Part shown: positions 22,594 through 33,427 of the stretch, piece by piece
How positions within the stretch are numbered: position 1 is the stretch's first letter
How the letters are laid out: each line of letters starts with the position of its first letter
Assembly: GCF_046630445.1 (NCBI RefSeq)
Contig: NC_092341.1
Location: forward strand, 256,790,501-256,854,500
Reading direction: 5' to 3'
Length of the DNA: 64,000 nucleotides
Source: Rutidosis leptorrhynchoides
Taxonomy: Eukaryota; Streptophyta; Magnoliopsida; Asterales; Asteraceae
Notes under the pieces: generated by a model
Databases searched by the model: none
Told to the model about the DNA's origin: nothing
The model's input: only the letters and a program-made list of their open reading frames with translations
Program-made: the position numbers and the translations under genes

Positions 22594-23294
22594 AATCTTG
22601 TTTGTTTTTAACTTCCATATTGTGCAAATTTAGAGGAATATATTTTTGTTTCAAAATACAATATATGCATCTAACTATCTAAGTTCGTCGATCAGTTCGT
22701 GCATTTTCTTTATATGTTTAAGTTACTTTTGTTAAGGAATGATAATCTGGATTGATTTATAATTCATGTAAATATTTTCTCTCTATAGTATTTTTGAATC
22801 AACAAATGTCAAGGCTGGCGAAATCTTTACAGAGATAATTAAAGAATGAAAATTTGTGTTATTGACAAAAAATCACAAATTCAATACTAGAGCGTGTGTA
22901 TCATTAGGTTGCTTCATATGATAGCAAATCAGCAAAATAATATTTTTGTTGGTTGAAATGAAAGGGTGCAATCCTTCGTTTTTTGTGGCAATTACATGTT
23001 CGGTATTTTTGGCAAAAAAAGTTGTTAACCGAAAAGTTGTGACTTTTGGTGTGAAAATTCGTAAGAACATAATTTTTGGGTATACGAGTATGGTAAATAT
23101 ACCGTTCCACAAATAGTGAAGAGCGCACCCTTTTAACTCCCGCCATTTATGCGATAGTATTGAGGTAGTTTGTATGAGTGTACACTGTACACTCTCAAAA
23201 CCATTATTGAGCATAACTAGATAACATTTGATTTCAAATATATCGCAACGAACTAAAATAATTGCTAAATGACACTAGAATCACCATCAACTAC
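22594..23294. other. Intergenic, nothing recognised
   Basis: The 113-codon minus-strand frame at 22873-23214 has no recognisable domain and overlaps another frame of similar length. I do not consider it a gene. Confidence 0.4.
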
Positions 23295-23620
23295 TAGGGA
23301 TAATAGCTTAGTGATACCCCCATGCCTTAAAAGCTGGGGGCCACCATGCGGAGGTCTTTGTGAAAATGAGCGCAGGATCGAGTCCCACTTTACAACTCTT
23401 AACAAAGTGGGATGATACTCGTTTCTGCTACATGATGGTAATCGGTGGAGTTAGTTTATATATATACGACTCTTACGAGGCGAGTTTGGTGGTTTCCTCG
23501 GAACCAGTATGTACATCCTCGATTTTGTGCAGCTCCTTAGTTCTGTCACCATGCCATGGTGTTGGCTCCGACACCTGTGAGAAGTCTTTCTGACATCATG
23601 CCATGGTATTTTTCCCTCAA
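23295..23620 (+). mobile_element. Possible second SINE-like element
   Basis: TAGCTTAGTGATA at 23304 resembles an A box and GGATCGAGTCCC at 23375-23386 is a good B box. The sequence between (CCCCATGCCTTAAAAGC) recalls plant SINE heads. The A-B distance of about 70 nt is long, and neither a clear tail nor a target duplication was found. It could be a diverged SINE or another tRNA-like repeat. Confidence 0.35.
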
Positions 23621-23721
23621 TTTCGACACATTTGATGGGTGTGGGTTTCGAAACTGTTCATGGGTTACTATTCCTCTTCACACTTGTTTTGAAACAAATA
23701 GGATATAGAGCATGTAAAGTA

Positions 23722-26700
23722 TGAAATGTCCCGTTCTTAATGATTAAAAACGTTCCATATTAATTGATTTCGTTGCGAGGTTTTGACCTCTATATGAGAC
23801 ATTTTTCAAAGACTGCATTCATTTTTAAAACAAACCATAACCTTTATTTCATAAATAAAGGTTTAAAAAGCTTTACGTAGATTATCAAATAATGATAATC
23901 TAAAATATCCTGTTTACACACGACCATTACATAATGGTTTACAATACAAATATGTTACATCGAAATCAGTTTCTTGAATGCAGTTTTTACACAATATCAT
24001 ACAAACATGGACTCCAAATCTTGTCCTTATTTTAGTATGCAACAGCGGAAGCTCTTAATATTCACCTGAGAATAAACATGCTTTAAACGTCAACAAAAAT
24101 GTTGGTGAGTTATAGGTTTAACCTATATATATATCAAATCGTAACAATAGACCACAAGATTTCATATTTCAATACACATCCCATACATAGAGATAAAAAT
24201 CATTCATATGGTGAACACCTGGTAACCGACAATAACAAGATGCATATATAAGAATATCCCCATCATTCCGGGACACCCTTCGGATATGATATAAATTTCG
24301 AAGTACTAAAGCATCCGGTACTTTGGATGGGGTTTGTTAGGCCCAATAGATCTATCTTTAGGATTCGCGTCAATTAGGGTGTCTGTTCCCTAATTCTTAG
24401 ATTACCAGACTTAATAAAAAGGGGCATATTCGATCTCGATAATTCAACCATAGAATGTAGTTTCACGTACTTGTGTCTATTTTGTAAATCATTTATAAAA
24501 CCTGCATGTATTCTCATCCCAAAAATATTAGATTTTAAAAGTGGGACTATAACTCACTTTCACAGATTTTTACTTCGTCGGGAAGTAAGACTTGGCCACT
24601 GTTGATTCACGAACCTATAACAATATATACATATATATTAAAGTATGTTCAAAATATATTTACAACACTTTTAATATATTTTGATGTTTTAAGTTTATTA
24701 AGTCAGCTGTCCTCGTTAGTAACCTATAACTAGTTGTCCACAGTTAGATGTACAGAAATAAATCGATAAATATTATCTTGAATCAATCCACGACCCAGTG
24801 TATACGTATCTCAGTATTGATCACAACTCAAACTATATATATTTTGGAATCAACCTCAACCCTGTATAGCTAACTCCAACATTCACATATAGAGTGTCTA
24901 TGGTTGTTCCGAAATATATATAGATGTGTCGACATGATAGGTCGAAACATTGTATACGTGTCTATGGTATCTCAAGATTACATAATATACAATACAAGTT
25001 GATTAAGTTATGGTTGGAATAGATTTGTTACCAATTTTCACGTAGCTAAAATGAGAAAAATTATCCAATCTTGTTTTACCCATAACTTCTTCATTTTAAA
25101 TCCGTTTTGAGTGAATCAAATTGCTATGGTTTCATATTGAACTCTATTTTATGAATCTAAACAGAAAAAGTATAGGTTTATAGTCGGAAAAATAAGTTAC
25201 AAGTCGTTTTTGTAAAGGTAGTCATTTCAGTCGAAAGAACGACGTCTAGATGACCATTTTAGAAAACATACTTCCACTTTGAGTTTAACCATAATTTTTG
25301 GATATAGTTTCATGTTCATAATAAAAATCATTTTCTCAGAATAACAACTTTTAAATCAAAGTTTATCATAGTGTTTAATTAACTAACCCAAAACAGCCCG
25401 CGGTGTTACTACGACGGCGTAAATCCGGTTTTACGGTGTTTTTCGTGTTTCCAGGTTTTAAATCATTAAGTTAGCATATCATATAGATATAGAACATGTG
25501 TTTAGTTGATTTTAAAAGTCAAGTTAGAAGGATTAACTTTTGTTTGCGAACAAGTTTATAATTAACTAAACTATGTTCTAGTGATTACAAGTTTAAACCT
25601 TCGAATAAGATAGCTTTATATGTATGAATCGAATGATGTTATGAACATCATTACTACCTTAATTTCCTTGGATAAACCTACTGGAAAAGAGAAAAAATGG
25701 ATCTAGCTTCAATGGATCCTTGGATGGCTCGAAGTTCTTGAAGCAGAATCATGACACGAAAACAAGTTCAAGTAAGATCATCACTTGAAATAAGATTGTT
25801 ATAGTTATAGAAATTGAACCAAAGTTTGAATATGATTATTACCTTGTATTAGAATGATAACCTACTGTAATAAACAAAGATTTCTTGAGGTTGGATGATC
25901 ACCTTACAAGATTGGAAGTGAGCTAGCAAACTTGAAAGTATTCTTGATTTTATGAAACTAGAACTTTTGGAATTTATGAAGAACACTTAGAACTTGAAGA
26001 TAGAACTTGAGAGAGATCAATTAGATGAAGAAAATTGAAGAATGAAAGTGTTTGTAGGTGTTTTTGGTCATTGGTGTATGGATTAGATATAAAGGATATG
26101 TAATTTTGTTTTCATGTAAATAAGTCATGAATGATTACTCATATTTTTGTAATTTTATGAGATATTTCATGCTAGTTGCCAAATGATGGTTCCCACATGT
26201 GTTAGGTGACTCACATGGGCTGCTAAGAGCTGATCATTGGAGTGTATATACCAATAGTACATACATCTAAAAGCTGTGTATTGTACGAGTACGAATACGG
26301 GTGCATACGAGTAGAATTGTTGATGAAACTGAACGAGGATGTAATTGTAAGCATTTTTGTTAAGTAGAAGTATTTTGATAAGTGTATTGAAGTCTTTCAA
26401 AAGTGTATAAATACATATTAAAACACTACATGTATATACATTTTAACTGAGTCGTTAAGTCATCGTTAGTCGTTACATGTAAGTGTTGTTTTGAAACCTT
26501 TAGGTTAACGATCTTGTTAAATGTTGTTAACCCAATGTTTATAATATCAAATGAGATTTTAAATTATTATATTATCATGATATTATCATGTATGAATATC
26601 TCTTAATATGATATATATACATTAAATGTCTTTACAACGATAATCGTTACATATATGTCTCGTTTAAAAATCATTAAGTTAGTAGTCTTGTTTTTACATA

Positions 26701-26976
26701 TGTAGTTCATTGTTAATATACTTTATGATATGTTTTCTTATCATAGTATCATGTTAACTATATATATATATCCATATATATGTCATCATATAGTTTTTAC
26801 AAGTTTTAACGTTCGTGAATCACCGATCAACTTGGGTGGTCAATTGTCTATATGAAACATATTTCAATTAATCAAGTCTTAACAAGTTTGATTGCTTAAC
26901 ATGTTGGAAACATTTAATCATGTAAATATCAATCTCAATTAATATATATAAACATGGAAAAGTTCGGGTCACTACA
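23722..26976 (-). repeat. 3' LTR of the family A element
   Basis: 3255 bp. On the minus strand it begins TGTAGTGACCCG and ends GGGACATTTCA. Terminal TG..CA are present and the ends are partly inverted (GACCCG/CGGGAC). It is nearly identical to 33428-36686. Confidence 0.97.
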
Positions 26977-26992
26977 GTACCTACCCGTTAAA
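26977..26992 (-). other. Polypurine tract region of the family A element
   Basis: The minus strand reads TTTAACGGGTAGGTAC directly before the 3' LTR. A near-identical word recurs at 31574-31593 in front of gag. Confidence 0.65.
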
Positions 26993-27011
26993 TAAATTTC
27001 GTCCCGAAATT

Positions 27012-29477
27012 TTAAGCTGTTGAAGGTGTTGACGAATCTTCTGGAAATAGATGCGGGTATTTCTTCTTCATCTGATCTTCACGCTCCCAGGTGAACTCGG
27101 GTCCTCTACGAGCATTCCATCGAATCTTAACAATTGGTATCTTGTTTTGCTTAAGTCTTTTAACAATTGGTATCTTTCGACGGGTTCTTCCGACACGATC
27201 AATAATCTTGAATGGTCCAATATACCTTGGATTTAATTTCCCTCGTTTACCAAATCGAACAACGCCTTTCCAAGGTGCAACTTTAAGCATGACCATCTCT
27301 CCAATTTCAAATTCTATATCTTTTCTTTTAATGTCAGCGTAGCTCTTTTGTCGACTTTGGGCGGTTTTCAACCGTTGTTGAATTTGGATGATCTTCTCGG
27401 TAGTTTCTTGTATAATCTCCGGACCCGTAATCTGTCTATCCCCCACTTCACTCCAACAAATCGGAGACCTGCACTTTCTACCATAAAGTGCTTCAAACGG
27501 CGCCATCTCAATGCTTGAATGGTAGCTGTTGTTGTAGGAAAATTCTGCTAACGGTAGATGTCGATCCCAACTTTTTCCGAAATCAATAACACATGCTCGT
27601 AGCATGTCTTCAAGCGTTTGTATCGTCCTTTCGCTCTGCCCATCAGTTTGTGGATGATAGGCAGTACTCATGTCTAGACGAGTTCCTAATGCTTGCTGTA
27701 ATGTCTGCCAGAATCTTGAAATAAATCTGCCATCCCTATCAGAGATAATAGAGATTGGTATTCCATGTCTGGAGACGACTTCCTTCAAATACAGTCGTGC
27801 TAACTTCTCCATCTTGTCATCTTCTCTTATTGGTAGGAAGTGTGCTGATTTGGTGAGACGATCAACTATTACCCAAATAGTATCAAAACCACTTGCAGTC
27901 CTTGGCAATTTAGTGATGAAATCCATGGTAATGTTTTCCCATTTCCATTCCGGGATTTCAGGTTGTTGAAGTAGACCTGATGGTTTCTGATGCTCAGCTT
28001 TGACCTTAGAACACGTCAAACATTCTCCTACGTATTTAGCAACATCGGCTTTCATACCCGGCCACCAAAAATGTTTCTTGAGATCCTTGTACATCTTCCC
28101 CGTTCCAGGATGTATTGAGTATCTGGTTTTATGAGCTTCTCTAAGTACCATTTCTCTCATATCTCCAAATTTTGGTACCCAAATCCTTTCAGCCCTATAC
28201 CGGGTTCCGTCTTCCCGAATATTAAGATGCTTCTCCGATCCTTTGGGTATTTCATCCTTTAAATTTCCCTCTTTTAAAACTCCTTGTTGCGCCTCCTTTA
28301 TTTGAGTAGTAATGTTATTATGAATCATTATATTCATAGATTTTACTCGAATGGGTTCTCTGTCCTTCCTGCTCAAGGCATCGGCTACCACATTTGCCTT
28401 CCCCGGGTGGTAACGAATCTCAAAGTCGTAATCATTCAATAATTCAATCCACCTACGCTGCCTCATATTCAGTTGTTTCTGATTAAAAATGTGTTGAAGA
28501 CTTTTGTGGTCGGTATATATAATACTTTTGACCCCATATAAGTAGTGCCTCCAAGTCTTTAATGCAAAAACAACCGCGCCTAATTCCAAATCATGCGTCG
28601 TATAATTTTGTTCGTGAATCTTCAATTGTCTAGACGCATAAGCAATCACCTTCGTTCGTTGCATTAATACACAACCGAGACCTTGCTTTGATGCATCACA
28701 ATAAATCACAAAATCATCATTCCCTTCAGGCAATGACAATATAGGTGCCGTAGTTAGCTTTTTCTTCAATAACTGAAACGCTTTCTCTTGTTCATCATTC
28801 CATTCAAATTTCTTCCCTTTATGCGTTAATGCAGTCAAGGGTTTTGCTATTCTGGAAAAGTCTTGGATGAACCTTCTGTAGTAACCAGCTAGTCCTAAAA
28901 ACTGGCGTATGTGTTTCGGAGTTTTCGGGGTTTCCCACTTTTCAACAGTTTCTATCTTTGCCGGATCCACCTTAATACCTTCTTTGTTCACTATGTGACC
29001 GAGGAATTGAACTTCTTCCAACCAAAATGCACACTTTGAAAACTTAGCGTACAATTCTTCCTTCCTCAATACTTCTAACACCTTTCTCAAATGTTCACCG
29101 TGTTCTTGGTCATTCTTTGAGTAAATAAGTATGTCATCAATGAAAACAATGACAAACTTGTCAAGGTATGGTCCACACACTCGGTTCATAAGGTCCATGA
29201 ACACAGCTGGTGCATTAGTTAAACCAAACGGCATGACCATAAACTCGTAATGACCGTAACGTGTTCTGAAAGTAGTCTTTGGAATATCATCTTCTTTCAC
29301 CCGCATTTGATGATACCCGGAACGTAAGTCAATCTTTGAATAAACAGACGAGCCTTGTAGTTGATCAAATAAGTCGTCGATTCTCGGTAGTGGGTAGCGG
29401 TTCTTGATGGTAAGTTTGTTCAACTCTCGGTAGTCGATACACAACCTGAATGTACCATCTTTCTTCTTGACAAACAA
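27012..29477 (-). pseudogene. Gypsy pol, 3' part: RT, RNase H, integrase, truncated chromodomain
   Basis: The 821-residue frame starts just after a nonsense codon. Reverse transcriptase has [12 protein letters not shown] and the FIDD catalytic box near residues 112-115. RNase H follows ([27 protein letters not shown]). Integrase has the HHCC zinc finger ending [12 protein letters not shown], then the D,D,E core ([39 protein letters not shown]). After [10 protein letters not shown] the usual linker of some 70 residues to the chromodomain is missing. Instead IPIVK appears twice, 11 residues apart, before the chromodomain end [16 protein letters not shown]. This matches a 16-bp direct repeat at 27128-27143 and 27161-27176. 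The expected length is from family knowledge. Confidence 0.93.
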
Positions 29478-29489
29478 AACAGGAGCTCC

Positions 29490-30197
29490 CTACGGTGATG
29501 TGCTTGGTCGAATGAAACCACGCTCTAAAAGTTCTTGTAATTGGCTTTGCAGTTCTTTCATCTCGCTGGGTGTGAGTCTGTAAGGAGCACGAGCTATTGG
29601 TGCAGCTCCTGGTACAAGATCTATTTGAAATTCAACGGATCGATGTGGGGGTAATCCCGGTAATTCTTTCGGAAATACATCGGGAAATTCTTTTGCAATG
29701 GGAACATCATTGATGCTCTTTTCTTCAGTTTGTACTTTCTCGACGTGTGCTAGAACAGCATAGCAACCTTTTCTTATTAGTTTTTGTGCCTTCAAATTAC
29801 TAATAAGATGTAGCTTCGTGTTGCCCTTTTCTCCGTACACCATTAAGGGTTTTCCTTTTTCTCGTATAATGCGAATTGCATTTTTGTAACAAACGATCTC
29901 CGCTTTCACTTCTTTCAACCAGTCCATACCGATTATCACATCAAAACTCCCTAACTCTACTGGTATCAAATCAATCTTAAATGTTTCGCTAACCAGTTTA
30001 ATTTCTCGATTCCGACATATATTATCTGCTGAAATTAATTTACCATTTGCTAATTCGAGTAAAAATTTACTATCCAAAGGCGTCAATGGACAACTTAATT
30101 TAGCACAAAAATCTCTACTCATATAGCTTCTATCCGAAACCCGAATCAAATAAAACGTAAGCAGATTTATTGTCAATAAGAAACGTACCCGTAACAA
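29490..30197 (-). pseudogene. Gypsy pol, 5' part: protease and RT start
   Basis: This frame enters protease just past the active site (SDRSYMSRDF) and runs through FDVIIGMDWL, a retropepsin signature, to the conserved start of reverse transcriptase (SVEFQIDLVPGAAPIARAPY, LLERGFIRPSTSP). It ends at TAG 29490-29492, where a Trp codon (TGG) is usual before [10 protein letters not shown]; a single G-to-A change would explain it. The next frame continues in phase. At its 5' end it overlaps the gag frame across a one-base shift near 30135-30140. Confidence 0.92.
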
Positions 30198-30575
30198 GCT
30201 CCGGGTCTTCCTGTGCCTCTACCGCATTAATATTGAAAACTCTTCCACGGCATTGTCCATTCGTGTTCTCCTGGTTCGGGCAATTTCTAATAATGTGGCC
30301 TGGTTTTCCACATTTATAACAAACTACATTGGCATAACTTGCTCCGACACTACTTGCTCCGCCATTACTCGTTCCGACACCATTTGTTCCTTTCGTTCTA
30401 TTAACCCCTGGTCCGTAGACCTCACACTTCGCCGCGCTATGACCATTTCTTTTACACTTGTTGCAAAATTTGGTGCAGAACCCCGAGTGATTCTTTTCAC
30501 ACCTTTGGCATAGTTGCTTCTGATTGTTGTTGTTGTTGCGGTTATTATTGTTGTTGGGATGATTGTTGTAGTTGC

Positions 30576-30606
<31 letters not shown>

Positions 30607-31476
30607 GGGCCGTTTGTTGTAGTTGCGATTGATGTTGCGATTGTTGGGATAATTGTTGCGATTATTGTTGTAATTGCTGTTGTTGTTGTATTGGTGATTC
30701 TTATCACCGTTTTCCTCCCACTTTCTTTTGACTTGCTTCACATTGGCCTCTTCAGCAGTCTGTTCTTTAATTCTTTCTTCAATCTGGTTCACTAGTTTGT
30801 GAGCCATTCTACATGCCTGTTGTATGGAGGCGGGCTCGTGTGAACTTATATCTTCTTGGATTCTTTCCGGTAATCCTTTCACAAACGCGTCGATCTTCTC
30901 TTCCTCATCTTCGAATGCTCCCGGACACAATAGGCACAATTCTGTGAATCGTCTTTCGTACGTGGTAATATCAAATCCTTGGGTTCGTAACCCTCTAAGT
31001 TCTGTCTTGAGCTTATTGACCTCGGTTCTGGGACGGTACTTCTCGTTCATCAAGTGCTTGAATGCTGACCACGGTAGTGCGTACGCATCATCTTGTCCCA
31101 CTTGCTCTAGATAGGTATTCCACCATGTTAACGCAGAACCTGTGAAGGTATGCGTAGCGTACTTCACTTTGTCCTCTTCAGTACACTTACTTATGGCAAA
31201 CACCGATTCAACCTTCTCGGTCCACCGTTTCAATCCGATCGGTCCTTCGGTTCCATCAAATTCCAAAGGTTTGCAGGCAGTGAATTCTTTGTAGGTGCAT
31301 CCTACACGATTTCCTGTACTACTAGATCCAAGGTTATTGTTGGTATGTAGCGCAGCCTGTACTGCGGCTATGTTTGAAGCTAGAAAAGTACGGAATTCCT
31401 CTTCATTCATATTCACGGTGTGTCGAGTAGTCGGTGCCATTTCCTTCAAAATAGTTAAATGGAACAAGTTAATCAT
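30130..31476 (-). CDS. Gypsy gag, with protease active-site start
   Basis: The 448-residue frame begins MINLFHLTILKEMAPTTRHT; the real start is probably the internal ATG of MAPTTRHTVN. It has the retrotransposon gag domain (FDGTEGPIGLKRWTEKVESV, ALTWWNTYLEQVG). An Asn-rich region at about residues 265-320 is encoded by a (GTT)n-like tract at 30515-30690. Two Cys-rich segments follow, the second being the zinc knuckle CYKCGKPGHIIRNC. It ends LFDSGFG: the protease catalytic Asp-Ser-Gly is present but a one-base shift stops the frame at once. Gag itself looks usable. Confidence 0.93.
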
Positions 31477-31573
31477 ACAGAATATTAAGAGTAGTTAATA
31501 GTATTTTGTAGCATAATATGAACTCATTTATAAAAGCTTTTTCTTCATATTAGCGTTTTATAAGTTTAAATTC

Positions 31574-31593
31574 GGGTAGTACCTACCCGTTAA
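31574..31593 (-). other. Internal PPT-like inverted repeat upstream of gag
   Basis: The minus strand reads TTAACGGGTAGGTACTACCC. CGGGTAG and CTACCCG around GTA form a 7-bp stem. The first 15 bases match the tract at the 3' LTR junction (26977-26992). Element B has a diverged copy at 5141-5160 in the same relative place. It could be a central polypurine tract or a relic of recombination. Confidence 0.55.
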
Positions 31594-31781
31594 GTTCATA
31601 CTTAGTAGCTAATATACAATTCAACTACTACAATTCTATATGAAAAACTGATTGTAATAATATTTCGCGTTCAAACTTTTATACAATATTTTACAAACTT
31701 ACAATACCGCTTATTTTACATAAAGCATGAAATATAGCACACAATAACTTTGATACAAGATTGTTGTGAAGACAATTCTAG

Positions 31782-32465
31782 CTAGTACACAAGTCGTTCG
31801 GCAAAGGCAATAAAGACACGTAATTCATACGTCCAGAAACAAGTCATGCATTCTGGTTTTACTAGGACTACTTCCCATCCTTGGTCTTGTGCAACATAAC
31901 CGTTATGGCCGTTGATAAGACAGCGTGTTGTAACGTCATCAAAGGGACGAGGGTTACGTAATGTCCAACAGTCCCGTAATAATCTAAAAACCTCATTTCT
32001 TACCCCAATTACCGACTCCGTCACTTGTGGAAACGTTTTGTTTAATAGTTGTAGCCCGATGTTCTTGTTCTCACTTTGGTGAGAAGCGAACATTACTAAT
32101 CCGTAAGCATAACATGCTTCTTTATGTTGCATGTTAGCCGCTTTTTCTAAATCACGAAGTCCAATATTCGGATATATTGAGTCAAAATAATTTCTTAACC
32201 CGTTGCGTAAAATAGCATTTGGGTTCCCCGCAATATATGCGTCAAAGTAAACACATCGTAACTTATGGGTTTCCCAATGTGATATCCCCCATCTTTCAAA
32301 CGAAAGTCTCTTATAAACCAAGACATTCTTGGAACGTTCTTCGAATGTCTTACAAACTGATCTCGCCTTAAATAGTTGTGCCGAAGAATTCTGGCCGACT
32401 CTAGACAAGATTTCATCAATCATGTCTCCGGGTAGGTCTCTTAAAATATTGGGTTGTCTATCCAT
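31782..32465 (-). CDS. F-box protein (At2g35280-like) carried inside the gypsy element
   Basis: The intact 227-residue frame starts MDRQPNILRDLPGDMIDEIL. Residues 8-55 form an F-box (LPGDMIDEILSRV, SVCKTFEERS), the part that binds SKP1 in SCF ubiquitin ligases. Residues 110-150 contain LEKAANMQHKEACYAYGLV, a Sel1/TPR-like helix pair typical of At2g35280-type F-box proteins. The C-terminus is Cys- and Trp-containing (CMTCFWTYELRVF). It lies in sense, 138 bp downstream of an acidic ORF and 305 bp upstream of the gag frame. The genomic RNA would therefore carry it. It is probably a captured host gene; how it is translated is unknown. No damage is visible although pol is broken. Confidence 0.8.
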   Translation of the reverse strand: MDRQPNILRDLPGDMIDEILSRVGQNSSAQLFKARSVCKTFEERSKNVLVYKRLSFERWGISHWETHKLRCVYFDAYIAGNPNAILRNGLRNYFDSIYPNIGLRDLEKAANMQHKEACYAYGLVMFASHQSENKNIGLQLLNKTFPQVTESVIGVRNEVFRLLRDCWTLRNPRPFDDVTTRCLINGHNGYVAQDQGWEVVLVKPECMTCFWTYELRVFIAFAERLVY

Positions 32466-32603
32466 TTTGTGTTTTTAAACTGTAAAATAGACAAGAGTTA
32501 GTTTCATAAAAAAAAATACTTATTAATACAAGCAATTTTTACATATATCATAAAGCATAAGAACACTATATTACATATATTACACCACACGAATACAACT
32601 ATC

Positions 32604-33218
32604 TTATTCCGACTCGCTCGTTTCTTCTTCTTCGGTTTTGGTTCGTTTTGCCAAGTTTCTAGGGATATATGATGTTCCCCTAATACGAGCCGTCGTTGTC
32701 CACATTGGTTTAGAAAAACCTGGTGGTTTAGAGGTTCCCGGGTCATTGTTACAACTTAAGGACTTCGGGGGTTGACGATACATATAAAGTTCATCGGGGT
32801 TGGAATTAGATTTCTCTATTTTTAAGCCCTTTCCCTTATTATTTTCTTTTGCCTTTTTAAATTCAGTTGGGGTAATTTCTATAACATCATCGGAATTCTC
32901 GTCGGAATCCGATTCATCGGAGAATTGGTAATCCTCCCAATATTTTGCTTCCTTGGCGGAAACACCATTGACCATAATTAACTTTGGTCGGTTGGTTGAG
33001 GATTTTCTTTTACTTAACCGTTTTATTATTTCCCCCACCGGTTCTATTTCTTCATCCGGTTCCGATTCTTCTTCCGGTTCCGATTCTTCTTCCGGTTCCG
33101 ACTCTTCTTCCGGTTCCTCTTCGGGAACTTGTGAATCAGTCCACAAATCATTCCAATTTACATTTGACTCTTCATTATTATTAGGTGAGTCAATGTGACT
33201 TGTTCTAGAGGTAGACAT
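32604..33218 (-). CDS. Acidic accessory ORF next to the primer site of the gypsy element
   Basis: The intact 204-residue frame starts MSTSRTSHIDSPNNNEES about 190 bp after the primer site. It contains repeated EEESEPEEESEPEEE (residues 32-60), a basic patch KRLSKRKSS, Asp/Ser-rich DESDSDENSDD and a Lys-rich KENNKGKGLKIEKS. It ends with the basic NLAKRTKTEEEE. No domain is recognised. Composition suggests a disordered, perhaps nuclear, nucleic-acid- or histone-binding protein. The related element B has a different ORF here. Confidence 0.7.
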   Translation of the reverse strand: MSTSRTSHIDSPNNNEESNVNWNDLWTDSQVPEEEPEEESEPEEESEPEEESEPDEEIEPVGEIIKRLSKRKSSTNRPKLIMVNGVSAKEAKYWEDYQFSDESDSDENSDDVIEITPTEFKKAKENNKGKGLKIEKSNSNPDELYMYRQPPKSLSCNNDPGTSKPPGFSKPMWTTTARIRGTSYIPRNLAKRTKTEEEETSESE

Positions 33219-33413
33219 CTATCACATAATATCAAACACGTTAAGAGATTAATATATCACATAATATTCATATGTTAAAAATATATAGTTTCCAACAAAA
33301 ATGTTAAGCAATCATTTTTAAAGAAAACACGGTCGAAGTCCAGACTCACTAATGCATCCTAACAAACTCGATAAGACACACTAATGCAAATTTTCTGGTT
33401 CTCTAAGACCAAC

Positions 33414-33425
33414 GCTCTGATACCA
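33414..33425 (-). other. Primer-binding site of the family A element
   Basis: TGGTATCAGAGC on the minus strand, two bases inside the 5' LTR, matches the 3' end of initiator tRNA-Met. The next bases (GTTGGT) agree partly with the tRNA. Confidence 0.93.
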
Positions 33426-33427
33426 AC

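Noticed and set aside
22873-23214. 113-codon minus-strand frame in the intergenic region
   Set aside because: No domain, no promoter-like context, and another frame overlaps it. Chance is the simpler explanation.
30514-30795. Val-rich plus-strand frame opposite gypsy gag
   Set aside because: It is the antisense of the Asn-rich gag tract encoded by (GTT)n-like sequence.
32953-33198. Ser/Gly-rich plus-strand frame opposite the acidic ORF
   Set aside because: It mirrors the Glu/Ser/Pro repeat of the acidic ORF, which has the correct sense, start and place in the element.
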